64,000 nucleotides of DNA from Avena insularis (Eukaryota > Streptophyta > Magnoliopsida > Poales > Poaceae): positions 230,805,661 to 230,869,660 of the forward strand of contig CM042685.1 of NCBI GenBank assembly GCA_023614405.1. Reading direction: 5' to 3'. This document shows, piece after piece, positions 23,656-35,437 of the stretch. How positions within the stretch are numbered: position 1 is the first letter of the stretch; each line of letters starts with the position of its first letter. The translations under genes were made by a program, and so were the position numbers. The notes beneath the pieces are model-generated. The model saw only the letters and a list, made by a program, of their open reading frames with translations. It was not told the DNA's origin and ran no database searches.

Positions 23656-23663
23656 TATATAAG
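23656..23663 (+). promoter_or_regulatory. TATA box of the solo Angela-type LTR
   Basis: TATATAAG lies in the same context as the box at 10620-10627. Confidence 0.6.
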
Positions 23664-24965
23664 GAGGGGCAGGCTGCCTCCAAACACACAATACCACGCC
23701 AAGACCCTAGCCCGGCCGCCACCTCTCGCCGCCTAGGGCAAGCCGCCGCCTAGGCAAACCCTAGCCCATGCCTTTCTCCTCCTTGGTGCATCTAAACCCT
23801 AGATCGCCGAGGCTCTCTCTCATAGTCCACCATACTGCCCGGCTTAAGGCGGCCGCGAGATCTCCTCTACTTTTTGGTACTGCTGCGTCGCCGGAATCGC
23901 GACGAGAGTGCTACAACCTCCACCGCCTGCTGGAACAAGGGAGATGAAGGTCTTCGCCGAATCAACGCAGTGACCGATCATGAAGCGCTGCACGGAGCAG
24001 CCGGAAGGATCGTCTACGCGATCTTGAGATCGGCAAGAGTACGACTACATCACCCACGAGAATCCGCTCTCGGTAAACACTTTGGAATCTTCGAGGGTGA
24101 GTTATTCCATCGACTCGTTGCTACAATCTAGTAGATAGATCTTGGCTTGTTTGTTTGTATGCGGTAGAAATTTTTTGTTTTCCATGCTACGAACCCCTAC
24201 ATGTTGGGTTGGGTCTGTTTGTTTCACTTTTTTTATTCTGAAAGCTTTTTCTTTTTCTAATATGAATTTCTGTTTTGATTTTCAAACAAATAATTCAAAC
24301 TACCACCAAACTTTGTATTGATTTTAGTTCTGTTTAACAACATAATCCAAAGTCCAAAATAAAATAATACTTTTATTCTTTTAGGGTCTATTAATAATTA
24401 AATAAATAGACCTTAGTCTTTAATTCAAATAGGATATAATTTATTTAAAAACTCTATTTGAAATCTAAATAATATCAAAATCTTTTCAATAGGTTCCATT
24501 AGAAAAACAAAAACATTTGGAAATCTTATTTAAAATAAACCAAGTTTTAGTGTTTATTTAAAATGGAAAAGCCTTTACTTTAATAAAATTGGATAATAAT
24601 AAATCCTCATTATTTTATTTAAATAAACCTTTGCTCTTTTTATCTAATAGAAATATTTTATTTCAAAAGCTTGGCCAAGATTTAATTTGGCTCTATAAAA
24701 TAATCCTTATTTATAATTCTACCTTTTGTTTTGAAAGCCAAATCTTTTTATTAAAAGATCCAAAAATAGTGATTCCAACTATTTTAACTTTATTTATTAA
24801 TTGTTTATCTTTTTAAATCCCTTTGGGATTTTGTTTGATCAAAAATAGGTTTTGATGTTTCCAATTGGAATCAAAAAGTTTCTTCTCACCCTAAATTTCA
24901 ACAAAATTTTATTTTGTTTATTTATTTTTCACATTTCAAAATTTGGAAAATTTTGGGATGTGACA

Positions 24966-24980
24966 GGCTACCACCCTTAA
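24966..24980 (-). promoter_or_regulatory. Polypurine tract of X, duplicated nearby
   Basis: The minus strand reads TTAAGGGTGGTAGCC directly before the 3' LTR start TGTCACATCCC. A second TTTAAGGGTGGTAGTACC lies about 75 bp upstream (25041-25058), so the end of the internal region, with SRDEIYFKGG-like coding, is partly doubled. Confidence 0.7.
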
Positions 24981-25231
24981 AATAAATCTCGTCTCGGGAT
25001 TTGGGAAGGCTAGGGTTACAAGTTGGCTTCAAGGCAACTAGGGTACTACCACCCTTAAATGAAAGTCTCATAGGGTTACATTGATGGTTCACTTGACTAT
25101 GGTTCAACACTTAATATCCTGACAAGGAATCCTTATTTGACTCAACTGAGTTAACTAGTTCCTGATATCCACTTCTTCTATCTCTTCAAAATTTCCATCC
25201 ATGTAAATGTGGTTCACATGTCCTTTCTGGG

Positions 25232-26230
25232 TCACATTGGAGTCATTTCCATTGGCTCTTCTAGCATCCTTTTTCTTTTTCTTCTCAGGACAGTCTGATG
25301 CATAGTGTCCAAGTTCCTTACAATTATAGCACTACAACTGGCTAATATCTTTCTTCCTGAAAGTGTCATGTTGGTTCTGACCAAGGTCATCTCCATTGTT
25401 AGTATTATTTCCATTATTCTCACTTCAATTGTTGTTGTGGTGATACTGATGTGGTTCAGAATCTTCCTTGCTCTTTTTGAATGAATGCTTCTTTTGTGAT
25501 GATCCTAAGTGATTCTTGAGTTTATGCTTCCTCTTTCTATTCTCAACTTGATTCATCTTATTTTCCAAAATGGTGGCTTTGTCATAGAGTGATTGATAAG
25601 TTGGGACATAGGCAACAGCTAGCTGCAGGTTCAACTCATCATTACGTCCTCCAAGAAATTTCTCCTTTATCTTAGCATCTGTTACAACTTCATCAGGTGC
25701 ATATCGTGCCAGATTGTTGAATTCTTCAATATACTCAGCCACACTGAGGTGACGCTATTTCAGATTGTGAAACTCCTTTTTCTTCAAGTACATCACTCTA
25801 GGTGAGATGTGAGTTGTACGGAAACCATCCTCAAAAATAGCCCAAGTCACATCTTCAAGGGGAGTGGTGATCTTAAAAAGTTGTCCCACCATGTTGCTGC
25901 TGGTCCTTCAAGTAGAAATGCTGCAAACCTAACTTTTTCCTCGTCAGTGCAGCCAACAGTCACTAAGTCCTTATTCACCGAACGTAACCAATCATTGGCT
26001 TCCATTGGATCAGTTGTTCGAGAGAACCTTGCAGGCCTAAGTTTCAGAAACCTGGTGAGCATATCATGAGCTGGAGGATTATTCTGATTGTTGTTGTTGT
26101 TATTGTTGTTGTTCTGATTCTGTATGAATGTGGTCATCTCCTGCATCAGTTGTGTCTGAGCTGTCATCATCTGCTGCATCTCAGGAGTGATATTGTTGTT
26201 TTGGTTGGGGTTGGCACGACGGGGAGGCAT
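25232..26230 (-). pseudogene. X gag
   Basis: Gag starts at an ATG at 26228-26230 (MPPRRANPNQNN), with an Asn/Gln-rich segment including nine consecutive Asn. The capsid core follows: DPMEANDWLRSVNKDL, EKVRFAAFLLEGPAATWWDNF. A frameshift near 25875 separates this from ITTPLEDVTWAIFEDGF, a TAG near 25757 precedes HLSVAEYIEEFNNLARYAP, and the zinc knuckle C-x2-C-x4-H-x4-C (CYNCKELGHYASDC) lies near 25290-25332. The order and spacing are those of Tekay-lineage Gypsy gag. No protease follows. It is decayed but recognisable over its whole length. Confidence 0.85.
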
Positions 26231-26729
26231 ATGTTGGTTTGATAGGGATAAGTATTGGTGGATAGGTTTTTAAGAAGTTCTAACACACATCTCAAAACAA
26301 CCAAATTCAATCAAACAATCAAACAAGCAACTATCCACTTAACAACTTATGAGCTTAACTCATGAGTTGAAGGGAACAACAAGTTTTCTTGAAATAAATA
26401 ACTTAGTATAATCATACCTCATAGGTCAATATGATCCATACTCTAACTTGATATCAATGTCTTTGGTAGGCAATCTAATGTCTCTTGGTTTTCACTTGTA
26501 GTCCTTAGTGATGTCTAAGTTGAAGTCCTTGGTGAAACTAAAGTTGAAGTCATTGGTCATGGTGGAGGCTTTGTCCATCAAGTTGAAAAGGAAGAGGTGT
26601 AGAATCAAAACCAAAATTTTGAGGAAAGAGTTTACAAGATTGTTTGTAAATAAGTTTTGGAACAATAACAACTCCTATTTTTCTAAGGTGTTTTGTCCAA
26701 TCCTAGGGTTACAATCCTACAGGCAACAC

Positions 26730-26745
26730 GGTGCTCTGATACCAT
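26730..26745 (-). promoter_or_regulatory. Primer binding site of X (tRNA-iMet type)
   Basis: The minus strand reads ATGGTATCAGAGCACC immediately after the 5' LTR end. TGGTATCAGAGC is complementary to the 3' end of plant initiator methionine tRNA. Confidence 0.85.
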
Positions 26746-26746
26746 C

Positions 26747-29700
26747 TGTAAGGTTCCCAACCTTTAATAAGGTAGAGATCCCTGTGTTTACAATCTAGTC
26801 CCTGGATCAATAGCTAGCATCCACAGTTAAGATGTAATATCAAGAAACAAAGGTCATAATACCACTTTATAACCAGGAATAAAATAATTCATTACATCTT
26901 ACATAGCTCATTAGGCTATCTCATTACAATGCAGCAAAAATAACTATAGCATGGAGTCCTTCAACTTCAAAGTGCCACAGGCAATCATGTTGGTTGTAGA
27001 CTTGTAATCCTATTCAGCACACTTCTCTAACATCAAACAAACCTGCAACATAATAAGTTGCAGCCACAAGGGTCAATACATTTGAATTGTATTGGCAAGT
27101 TTCACTACTATGTAGAAATAAGTGGATCCTATCATTTACATGCATATTTGGCTAGGTAGGGTTTAGGATCTTTTGCAGAAAGCAATATAGTTTTATCCTA
27201 TCTTTTCAAAATAGTTTTTGATCTTTTGTCAAATCTTTCTGAACTTCTTGGAAAACTCCAAGTGCTTCAAATCCCTTGTTGTCACCATCAAGTTTTACTT
27301 TGAGAAATTGGAATATCGAGATCCTCCATAGCTTCAGGCCTTAGTTGCTCAGTATTGTCCATAACCGGGGACACGGCTAAGTACTTAGAATTTTGATCTT
27401 CTGCAGAAGTTGTACACTTTACCCACATGACACAATCTCGTCTTGACACCACCAGTGGCCACTGGATAAGTACTCACCAAAATGGAGTACTGGCAGATCG
27501 AGCATGTGACAAAGTCTTTCCATAGAAGTCCTCCCAATACACAATGCTAGCTTGTCAACCAGGCACCAATGTAGGGATAAATTTCCCTTCACAATTCTAG
27601 TTAACCTGAAGATGTCAATGCATGGGTCTTCCACTATGTAGTTGACTAAGCCAGAGCCCATTTAGCATGTGGTTGTACACGGAAGCCACTGTACGAGAAA
27701 CATGTTAAATATCTAAGTCCCTGGGTGGTTTTCTTCTGGTGCACATACAAAAAGATATGGCCATATAAACATGGTTCCTTTTTTTGCCACCTTGTCCAAT
27801 CTTGAGTATCCTTGTCCACCCAGGTGGTTCATTGAGTACTTGTTTTATTATATAAAACATATATCTTTCCAACACTTCATATAATCATAACATGTATCCC
27901 ATCCCAAATATATAGCAGGGCTAAGCATACTACAACTACAATGTTTTCACTAAGGAATATATAAGGGTATCCTATTAGGATTTAGCATAGCATAAAACAT
28001 AGTAATCCTTTCCATGCATGTTACAAAAATCCACTAAGTGTAATGAAAATAGTAGGACATGGATGATAGTGTCACTTGCCTTTTTAGTAGAGAATGATGA
28101 TTCGCTTCTTAATCTTGCAAATATCACACTCTTCTAATTCCACTACAAATAAATCAAGCAAACACAAATTCAACTAGCATTCAAACCATTTCTCACACAT
28201 AAAATAACAAAAACAAGGACATGCATGCAAGCATGCAAAAGATAGTTTTATTTGCAAAAGTGGTTTATACTAGGCTCTAAACTTTATAAAGTTCAAAGTG
28301 GTCATTTACTAAAGTGGTAAAACCATATGTAAAAGGCTTCATCTCATAAACCAAATATTATGATAAGGTGATATTTTATGTAGTTGAAAATATCTTTTAG
28401 CAAAGTAATGATTTTATATTGTTCATCAAATAAGTTGTTAATTCACAAAACTTGGTGTTTAGGGTCAGAAGGTTTGAATCAAATCATTTCCCAAAGGTTC
28501 CACTCAAAAATCATTTCTAAATCATAATCAATATTTTTATTTGACTAGAAATGTGCTAATTCAAATATTTATTCCTTAACTTCACAAAATACATTTTTAA
28601 ATTCATAAGTTGGTTCCTATGGTCAGTAGGTTCACAACAAACCATTTTGCAAAGATTTCATCTCAAAAATATATGTAGAACAATTTTTATATTCAAATTA
28701 TGCCTACACAAGTTTCTGCAAATTCAACCAATTTTACAGAAGCAAAACATTAAACAAAGTGCATGGCTGCAAAGTACTTGTTCTTCTGAATCCATTGATA
28801 TAAAATTTGCAAAATTTGGACGTGTAGAATTAAAGTTATGAATTTTACAAGATTGCAATTCTAATAGAACATTTTCTGTTTTTTAAAACGAAATCAGTGC
28901 CACGCGGCTCGATCTTATTGGCCGGTGCCGCTTCGTGCGGATCAGCCTCTCTGGACCACAGGATTTCACTTAAATCGCACGGCTCAGATTGACGCATACC
29001 CCTTCGCCTAAATCTATTATTAGCCGCAAGATTCAGATCCAACGGATGCTATGCGCTTGACCATGAGTGGGCGGCACTGGCGGCATGAGCGTGGCTCGTC
29101 ATGATGGTTCTGGCGAAGCAGGAAGGAAGGGAGGGAGATGAGATGCTCACAGGGTTCGCAGGGCGATGCTGAAGCTCAACTTGTCTTCTCCGTCGAAGGG
29201 GCGCTCGGGGTGGGCGGCAATCGCTCGCCGGAGTTGCTCCTGGCAACGGGTGTGCTCAGGCATCGTCGGGGATGGGGCTACAGGTCACCCTAAGTCAAGC
29301 GGAGCATACGGTTAGACGCGGGCGAGCGTGAGGAGTAGAGGAGCATCATCGGGATGTGCTGGGGCGGTCTGATCTTACCAGGGGGAGCTCGCTGGAGAAA
29401 CGGCCGAAGACGGTGGCGCTCTAATGTTGACGAAGCCGAGCTTCTAGAGCGTGCGGGAGCGAGCTGGAGTTATGGGCAGGTGCGCCTGACGATGGGGAAT
29501 AGTCTCGCATGCAGAGGGAGGCGAGGGGCGGCTGGACAGCACCGGAATTGGTTGCAAAGCTCGTCGGAGACGGCGGCAGTGTAAAAGGAAATTGGGGCAG
29601 CCTGGTGGCTCTCTGGCAGCGGGGTCTGAGGGGAAATGGCGAGGAGGGAGAGGTGCTTAAGAGAGCGTGGTCGCGAGAGGAAATTACTGTGCCATCAACG

Positions 29701-30690
29701 CGTATTGACGCCGGCAATCAATCGGCAGCAACTGCAGGGGGACGTGGTCGCGGGGTTGAAGACGACGCGCTGGCGGTGGGGTTCGTCTGTCAGCGAGGTG
29801 GAGGAAGTGGGAGTGGGGCCTGCTGGTCAGTGACTGCGCGTGTGATATGCTGGGTAGGAAAACGATTCACTGAGGGGGGAAAAGATGGGCTGCGAGTGGG
29901 CTTGCTGGGCCTGTTGGGTTGGGTCTGTTTGTTTCACTTTTTTTATTCTGAAAGCTTTTTCTTTTTCCAATATGAATTTCTGTTTTGATTTTCAAACAAA
30001 TAATTCAAACTCCAAATGAATTCAAACTTCCACCAAACTTTGTATTGATTTTAGTTCTGTTTAACAACATAATCCAAAGTCCAAAATAAAATAATACTTT
30101 TATTCTTTTAGGGTCTATTAATAATTAAATAAATAGACCTTAGTCTTTAATTCAAATAGGATATAATTTATTTAAAAACTCTATTTGAAATCTAAATAAT
30201 ATCAAAACCTTTTCAATAGGTTCCATTAGAAAAACAAAAACATTTGGAAATCTTATTTAAAATAAACCAAGTTTTAGTGTTTATTTAAAATGGAAAAGCC
30301 TTTACTTTAATAAAATTGGATAATAATAAATCCTCATTATTTTATTTAAATAAACCTTTACTCTTTTTATCAAATAGAAATATTTTATTTCAAAAGCTTG
30401 GCCAAGATTTAATTTGGCTCTATAAAATAATCCTTATTTATAATTCTACTTTTTCTTTTGAAAACCAAATCTTTTTATTAAAGATCCAAAAATAGTGATT
30501 CCAACTATTTTAACTTTATTTATTAATTGTTTATTTTTTAAATCCCTTTGGGATTTTGTTTGATCAAAAATAGGTTTTGGTGTTTCCAATTGGAATCAAA
30601 AAGTTTCTTCTCACCCTAAATTTCAACAAAATTTTATTTTGTTTATTTATTTTTCACATTTCAAAATTTGGAAAATTTTGGGATGTGACA
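26747..30690 (-). repeat. 5' LTR of X, uninterrupted
   Basis: This copy is 3,944 bp from TGTAAGGTTCCC to GGGATGTGACA (plus strand), with no insertion. It serves as the empty-site reference for the solo LTR in the other copy. Spurious frames in the GC-rich part (29350-29990) differ from those in the sister LTR, which argues against coding. Confidence 0.92.
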
Positions 30691-31560
30691 GAGGCACCCC
30701 GAACCTGTAGACAATAGACTGGAAGAACTTAATGGCAGTGGTACCGGTTTGGTTTGTGATAGGCATGGCTTCAATCCACTTTGTGAACTTGTCGACTGCC
30801 ACCAGGAGGAAGACATGTCCTCCGAGTGAGGATTTATGTAGTTTTTCGACCATGTCGAGTCCCCATTAAATGAAGGTCCAAGCCAATGGTATGTGTCGTA
30901 GCTATGAGCCAGGTGCATGTGGCTTGTCTGCAAACCTTTGGCAAGCGTTGCAATTCTAGACAATGTCCTTGGCATGACGCATCACAGTTGGCCAGTAGAA
31001 GCCAGCTCGTAGAGCCTTGGCAGCCAAGGCGCGACTGCCGGCATGGTGGCCACAAATGCCTTCATGGATGTCGAGGAGGATGCTCTTCCTGTCACTGTTG
31101 GTGACGCATCGCTGGAGTACCCCAGTGATGTTGTGCTTTTACAGCTCGCCGTTGATGATGGTGAAGGCTTTTGATCGGCGAGCGATATGTCTGGCGTCCG
31201 TCGGGTCCTCGGGTAATTGCTTGCTTAGCAGGTACTTGAGGTATGGTTGGGTCCATGTTTGCTCGATTGCCAGTACCTGCATGAGGCTCACCAGCTCAAT
31301 GTTCGTCTCTAGCTCTTTGAGTGCCTCTGGATTTTTAGGTGGCGTGGCCCCCGAGTGTCCCGCAGCCTTGAATGTGCCCTTGGGAGCTTTGCACTTGATG
31401 GAGCGCTCGCATATCTGTTCGAGGAATATGCCCAGCGGTACCGGCGTGCAAGTGGACCCAATGTTGGTGAGCTTGCCAGCCTCTCCATTGATTTCTCAGC
31501 CAACGTGTTGGAGCACACGGCATTCAAAGTCTCCTTCGAGTGCATTGTAGAGGTCGCGAT
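30691..31560 (-). pseudogene. Y integrase, N-terminal half
   Basis: On the minus strand the zinc-binding part reads HEGICGHHAGSRALAAKAL, then GFYWPTVMRHAKDIV and CNACQRFADKPHAPG, giving the HHCC pattern. The core begins GLDMVEKLHKSSLGGHVFLLVAVDKFTKWIEA with the first catalytic Asp and ends FGVP at the X insertion. Several stops (for instance before the CNACQ segment) interrupt it. The rest of the core is at 18264-18562. Confidence 0.85.
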
Positions 31561-32420
31561 AGGCGATCATGTTATCACTAACGGAGTCGCATTGGTTCAT
31601 CGTCTGCTAGAAGACGAGATTGGAGTCACCGAAGATGACCAATCGTGTGGCGCCACACACTTTGGCCATCCACATGCCATGCAGGAGTGACTCGTATTTA
31701 GCCTCGTTGTGCGATGCACGGAATTTCATCTACAACACATACCTCATCTTGTCCCCTTGAGGGGATGTACATATTACTCCGGCTCCAGCTCTGGTGTCCT
31801 GTTTGGAGCCGTCGAAGTGCATTGTCCAGAGCTAGGACATGTCTGAAGTATCTGGAAGCTGGAGCTCCATCCAGTGGAGAAAGAAGTCAGGAAGCACCTG
31901 CGATTTGATGGCGGTGCGACGCTCGTAGATGATGTCCCGTGGGGACATCTTGATGCCCCATAGGGCTACTCATCCCGTAGCTTCAGGGTTGTTGAGTTTG
32001 TGTTATCGTGGCGCGTTGTTAACGACCATGATCTGATGCTCTTGGAAGTAGTGGCACGGTCGAGGCGTAGTCATGAATACTCCATAGGCAAGCTTTTGGT
32101 AACGAGGATATCTTTTCTTTGTAGGCTTCAGTACCTCGCTGAGGTAATAGACTGGACGTTGTACCCCATGGGTTTTTCCGTCTTTGGGTCATTCGACCAC
32201 AAGGGTCGTGCTGACCACTTGATGCGTTGCAGCAATATAGAGCAACATGCGCTCTCTCTCCTTTGGCTTTACCAGTACGGGGGATGTAAAGAGTATGCAC
32301 TTAAGGTCTTCGAATGCCTCATCAGCTTTAGCTGTCCACTCGAACTTGTTGGCCTTGCGGAGCAATTGGTATAAGGGAAGAGACTTTTCATCCATGCGGC
32401 TGATAAACCTGCTGAGCGCT
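31561..32420 (-). pseudogene. Y RNase H and archaeal-type second RNase H
   Basis: The first RNase H reads PLYQLLRKANKFEWTAKADEAF, then LLYIAATHQVVSTTLVVE, then RYQKLAYGVFMT. The second, found in the Tat clade, reads WTMHFDGSKQDTRAGAGV, EAKYESLLHGM and FGDSNLV, so its D, E and D positions are visible. Frameshifts and stops occur throughout. Two successive RNase H domains place Y with the Tat lineage rather than with Athila or the chromoviruses. Confidence 0.82.
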
Positions 32421-32743
32421 ACGATCCGCCCAGCTAGCTGCTGGATTCCTTTGACGTTCGTCGGCTTCTACATGGCTAGTATAGCCTTGATTTTCTTTGC
32501 GTTGGCCTCAATGCCTCTTTCGAAGATGAAGTACCAGAATAATTGCCCGGATGGGACGCCGAAGGTGTACTTTTCCGGGTTTTAGCTTGATCCTATAGCG
32601 ATCAAGGTTGTCGAATGTCTCACGGAGATCATCGACCAGTGTTCGTCTTTCCTTGGTCTTGACTACTATGTTGTCGAATAGACTTGGATGTTGCGACCAA
32701 TTTGGCTCTTCAGGCATGCCTGCATGCACTGTTGATAGGTTGG
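32421..32743 (-). pseudogene. Y reverse transcriptase, C-terminal half
   Basis: After the Z insertion the frame resumes as YQQCMQACLKSQIGRN, and then reaches the catalytic box. The expected VYVDDIVVK is damaged: one base is missing and the second Asp codon has become Asn (32668-32692). The frame continues KTKERRTLVDDLRETFDNLDRYRIKLKPGK, with later frameshifts. The loss of the Asp pair makes the enzyme non-functional independently of the insertion. Confidence 0.85.
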
Positions 32744-34312
32744 TGACGCGGCTCACTTGTAGAGCTTCGTTGGGAGACCCCAAGAGGAAGGTATGATGAG
32801 CACAGCGACAAATTTTCCCTCAGTTATGAAACCAAGGTTATCGAACCAGTAGGAGCAAGGAAACAACTCCAAGGTATTGCTAGAAACTTGGAATCCTACA
32901 CAACACAAACTCAAGACTTTGCCCCAACTTACAGTGAGGTTGTCAATCTCACTGGTTTGCTGAAAACAAAGGATTAAACATATAGTGTGGAAGGTAATGG
33001 TTGCTTGCAGAAAGTAAACGGTAATAGTAGATGATGTAACAATGGTAAAGATTGGACCGGGGTCCATAGTTTACTAGAGGTGTTCTCCTTAAGATAAATA
33101 ACATAACATGCTAGGTAAACAAATTTCAGCGGGGCAATTGACAGGAACTGAGCAAGGCATAACAGTGCAAATACTAGACATTCATGATCCTATGAGATTT
33201 GATTAGGCATTACACAATATACATAGACTGCCATCCAACTGCATCTATGACTAATAATCCACCTTCAGGTTATCGTCCGAAACCCCTCCAGTATTAAGTT
33301 GCAAGCAACGGATAATTGCATTAAGCAATGTGTGTAAAGTAAACAATACAATTGTTCCATGAATAAAAGATTGTTGTTTTCTCCCTAGTAGCAACAGCAC
33401 ATCTACAACCTTAGAGATTTCTGTCACTTCCCCAGATTCAATAGAGGCATGAACCCACTATCGAGCATAAATACTCCCTCTTGGAGTCACTAGCATCTAC
33501 TTGGGCAATATAGCTACTAGATACAGAGAGCATGCAAGATCTCAAACAACACATACATGATATAATCAATAATCAATAAGACATGATAGAATCAATAATA
33601 AATCTGACATAGTATCCATCGGATCCCCTCAAACACAACATGTATAATTACAAATAGATGATCTTGGTCATGAACGGTGCTCACAAGATCTAAACATGAT
33701 AGCACAAAGGAGGAGAAACAACCATCTAGCTACTGTATGGACCCATAGTCCAAGGGTGAACTACTCACGCATCATACCGGAGGCTGGGATGGTGATGAAG
33801 AAGGCCTCCGGGATGATCTCTCCCCTCCAGCAGGGTGCCGGGAAGAGCTTCAGATCCCCCCAATCTAGGGACGATGGTGGCGGCAGCTATAGACTGTTTC
33901 ATGGAGATCTGATTGGGTACTTAGGGTTTTGGCATCGGGGGTCTTTTATAAGCGAAGAGGCGAGGCAGGGGGTGGCCAGGGGGCCCACACCCTGCCCAGG
34001 CACGGCCTAGGGTGGTCCTGCGCCTGGGGTGCGGCCACCCTGTGGCACCCCTCCGGTCGCCCTCTGGACTCCGTGTTCTCCTCGGTGAAATATTGAGTTT
34101 GGATTTTGTCCCGTCCAATTCCGAGAATATTTCGTTACTAGCTTTTCTGAAACCAAAAACAGCAGAAAACAGGCAACTCGCAGTGTGGAATCTTGTTAAT
34201 AGGTTAGTCCTAGAAATGTATAAAAATATCTCAAAGTGTAGAAAAAGCAAAGCAAAGTTGATACTAAACAAGCATGGAACATAAAAAATATAGATACGTT
34301 TACGACGTATCA
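32744..34312 (-). mobile_element. Element Z: apparent solo LTR inside Y reverse transcriptase
   Basis: On the minus strand it starts TGATACGTCGTAAACGTATC and ends GAGCCGCGTCA, 1,569 bp, splitting the Y frame between GLKNAAAT and YQQ. Flanking GTTGG (32739-32743) and GTTGC (34313-34317) are a 5-bp target duplication with one change. It belongs to a very abundant Triticeae repeat type with termini TGATACGTCnnnnACGTATC, which I cannot name with certainty. No primer site, internal coding or second LTR is present, hence solo LTR or a short non-autonomous element. A minus-strand TATA box (TATAAAAG) lies at 33943-33950. Confidence 0.8.
33943..33950 (-). promoter_or_regulatory. TATA box of Z
   Basis: The minus strand reads TATAAAAG, consistent with the orientation inferred from the Z termini. 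Confidence 0.5.
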
Positions 34313-34930
34313 GTTGCGGCTGCGTTTTTGAGCCCGAAAGGCATTGTGTTGTAACAGAACACCCCGAATGGTGTGATGAATGACGTCTTCTCTTGATTTC
34401 CGACCTTCAGTCGAATCTGGTGGTAGCCTGAGTAGGCATCGATAAATGAGAGCGGCTCGTATCCTGCGGTGGAGTCGATGATTTCATCGATCCGCGACAA
34501 GGGAAAGTGGTCCTTTAGGCAAGTTTTGTTAAGCACTGTAAAGTCCCCACACATCCACAGGATGTTTGTGTACTTCTTAGGGACCAGCACGGGGTTAGCT
34601 ACCTAGGTGCTTTCCTTGATCTCCCTTATGAAGTTGGCATCGAGGAGTCTGTTTACTTCGGTGCCAATTGCTTCAGCTCTTCCCTCGGACAGTCGGCACA
34701 TCGTCTGCTTGACCGATATCATGCCCGGATAGACGTTGAGTACGTGCTCGGCGAACTCCCTGGGAACTCCTGGCATGTCTGCAGGACACCAGGCAAATAT
34801 TTCTTAGCGCTCAAGGAGGAATTATACGAGTGCGAGTTCCTATGCAAAACTAAGGTTGTTGGCGATCAGAGCCATATTGGTGGGGTCCGTCGGGTGGACC
34901 TGCACCGCCTTAGTGTTGAGTGTGGAGTCG
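34313..34930 (-). pseudogene. Y reverse transcriptase, N-terminal half
   Basis: The minus strand reads VPKKYTNILWMCGDFTVLNK, FPLSRIDEIIDSTAGYEPLSFIDAYSGYHQI (motif A with catalytic Asp) and CYNTMPFGLKNAAAT, where Z interrupts. The 291-bp open stretch 34300-34590 is the best preserved part of Y. Upstream (34600-34930) is the decayed linker between protease and RT. Confidence 0.85.
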
Positions 34931-35437
34931 AATGACATATCAGTAGCGTTTTGCTTGGTGACAGGGGCAGACTGTTGTCTGTTGAGTCCTTTAGACTTGC
35001 GAGCTCCTCCTGCATGCCGAATGACTAGGAGATTCTGTTGAAGTCTCTGTCACAGCTGTCGAACTTGGTGAAGCTTCCTGGGACGGTGATGACACTGTTA
35101 GGTCCTGGCATTTTCAGCAGAAGATACGCGTAATGCAGCACTGCCATGAATCTAGTGAATGCCACGCGCCCGAGGATGGCGTGGTTTTGGGAGGGCCAAT
35201 CCACCACCTCGAACTCAAGCCGCTCACGCCTGAAGTTCTTGGGGGTGCCGAAGATGACGTCGAGCCATATTTTTCCCAGGGGTATACTTCTTTCCCTAGG
35301 ACGATGCCATGGAAGGTTGTGTCTGATGCCTCCAGGCTACATAGCGGGATCCGCATAACTGCGAGTGTGCTGACGAACATCAGATTGATGCCGCTGCCGC
35401 CTTCTATGAAGACACAGCTCATTTAGAATCCGCCGAT
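34931..35437 (-). pseudogene. Y aspartic protease region
   Basis: The minus strand has FIEGGSGINLMFVSTL, the counterpart of the VDGGSGIN protease signature of Tat elements; the usual Asp appears as Glu. Further along are AFTRFMAVLHYAYLLLKMPGPNSVITVPG and SYKFD-like sequence, typical of the C-terminal protease region. The frame shifts at least twice. Confidence 0.75.

Larger units (their letters stand above)
21702..24201 (+). mobile_element. Solo LTR of an Angela/BARE/WIS-like Copia element
   Basis: The start TGTTGGAGATATGCCCTAG and the end ACGAACCCCTACA match the LTR at 9290-11205. No internal region follows: both sides are LTR sequence of X, and the uninterrupted X copy at about 29900 shows the empty site. 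The duplicated target is TGTTG on the right (24202-24206); the left copy has lost one G. A single LTR with a target duplication indicates LTR-LTR recombination after insertion. It contains a LINE fragment at 21867-22496; without that it is about 1.85 kb. Confidence 0.9.
18563..24965 (-). repeat. 3' LTR of X, interrupted by a solo Angela-type LTR
   Basis: This copy starts TGTAAGATTCCC and ends GGGATGTGACA on the plus strand. Without the insertion at 21702-24201 it is about 3.9 kb and closely matches the copy at 26747-30690, with scattered substitutions and small indels (about ten in the first 240 bp). The outer parts are AT-rich, and the interval 20850-21660 is GC-rich with spurious frames. 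A direct comparison of both copies would date the insertion. Confidence 0.9.
18563..30690 (-). mobile_element. Element X: gag-only Tekay-type LTR retrotransposon with about 4-kb LTRs
   Basis: Two LTRs (26747-30690 and 18563-24965) with termini TGTCACATCCC and TTACA on the minus strand enclose only 1.8 kb of internal sequence. The flanking GAGGC at 18558-18562 and 30691-30695 is a perfect 5-bp target duplication. A tRNA-iMet primer site and a polypurine tract are in place. Internally there is a gag with zinc knuckle, then the very end of a polyprotein (SRDEIYFKGG); protease, RT, RNase H and integrase are absent. It therefore depended on another element for movement, or lost pol by deletion. 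Confidence 0.9.

Noticed and set aside
26085..26125. GTT microsatellite
   Set aside because: On the minus strand it encodes the poly-Asn stretch of X gag and is part of that coding region.
33696..34284. Plus-strand frames of about 100 codons in Z
   Set aside because: Z is an LTR in minus orientation and the frames are incidental antisense readings of its promoter and leader.
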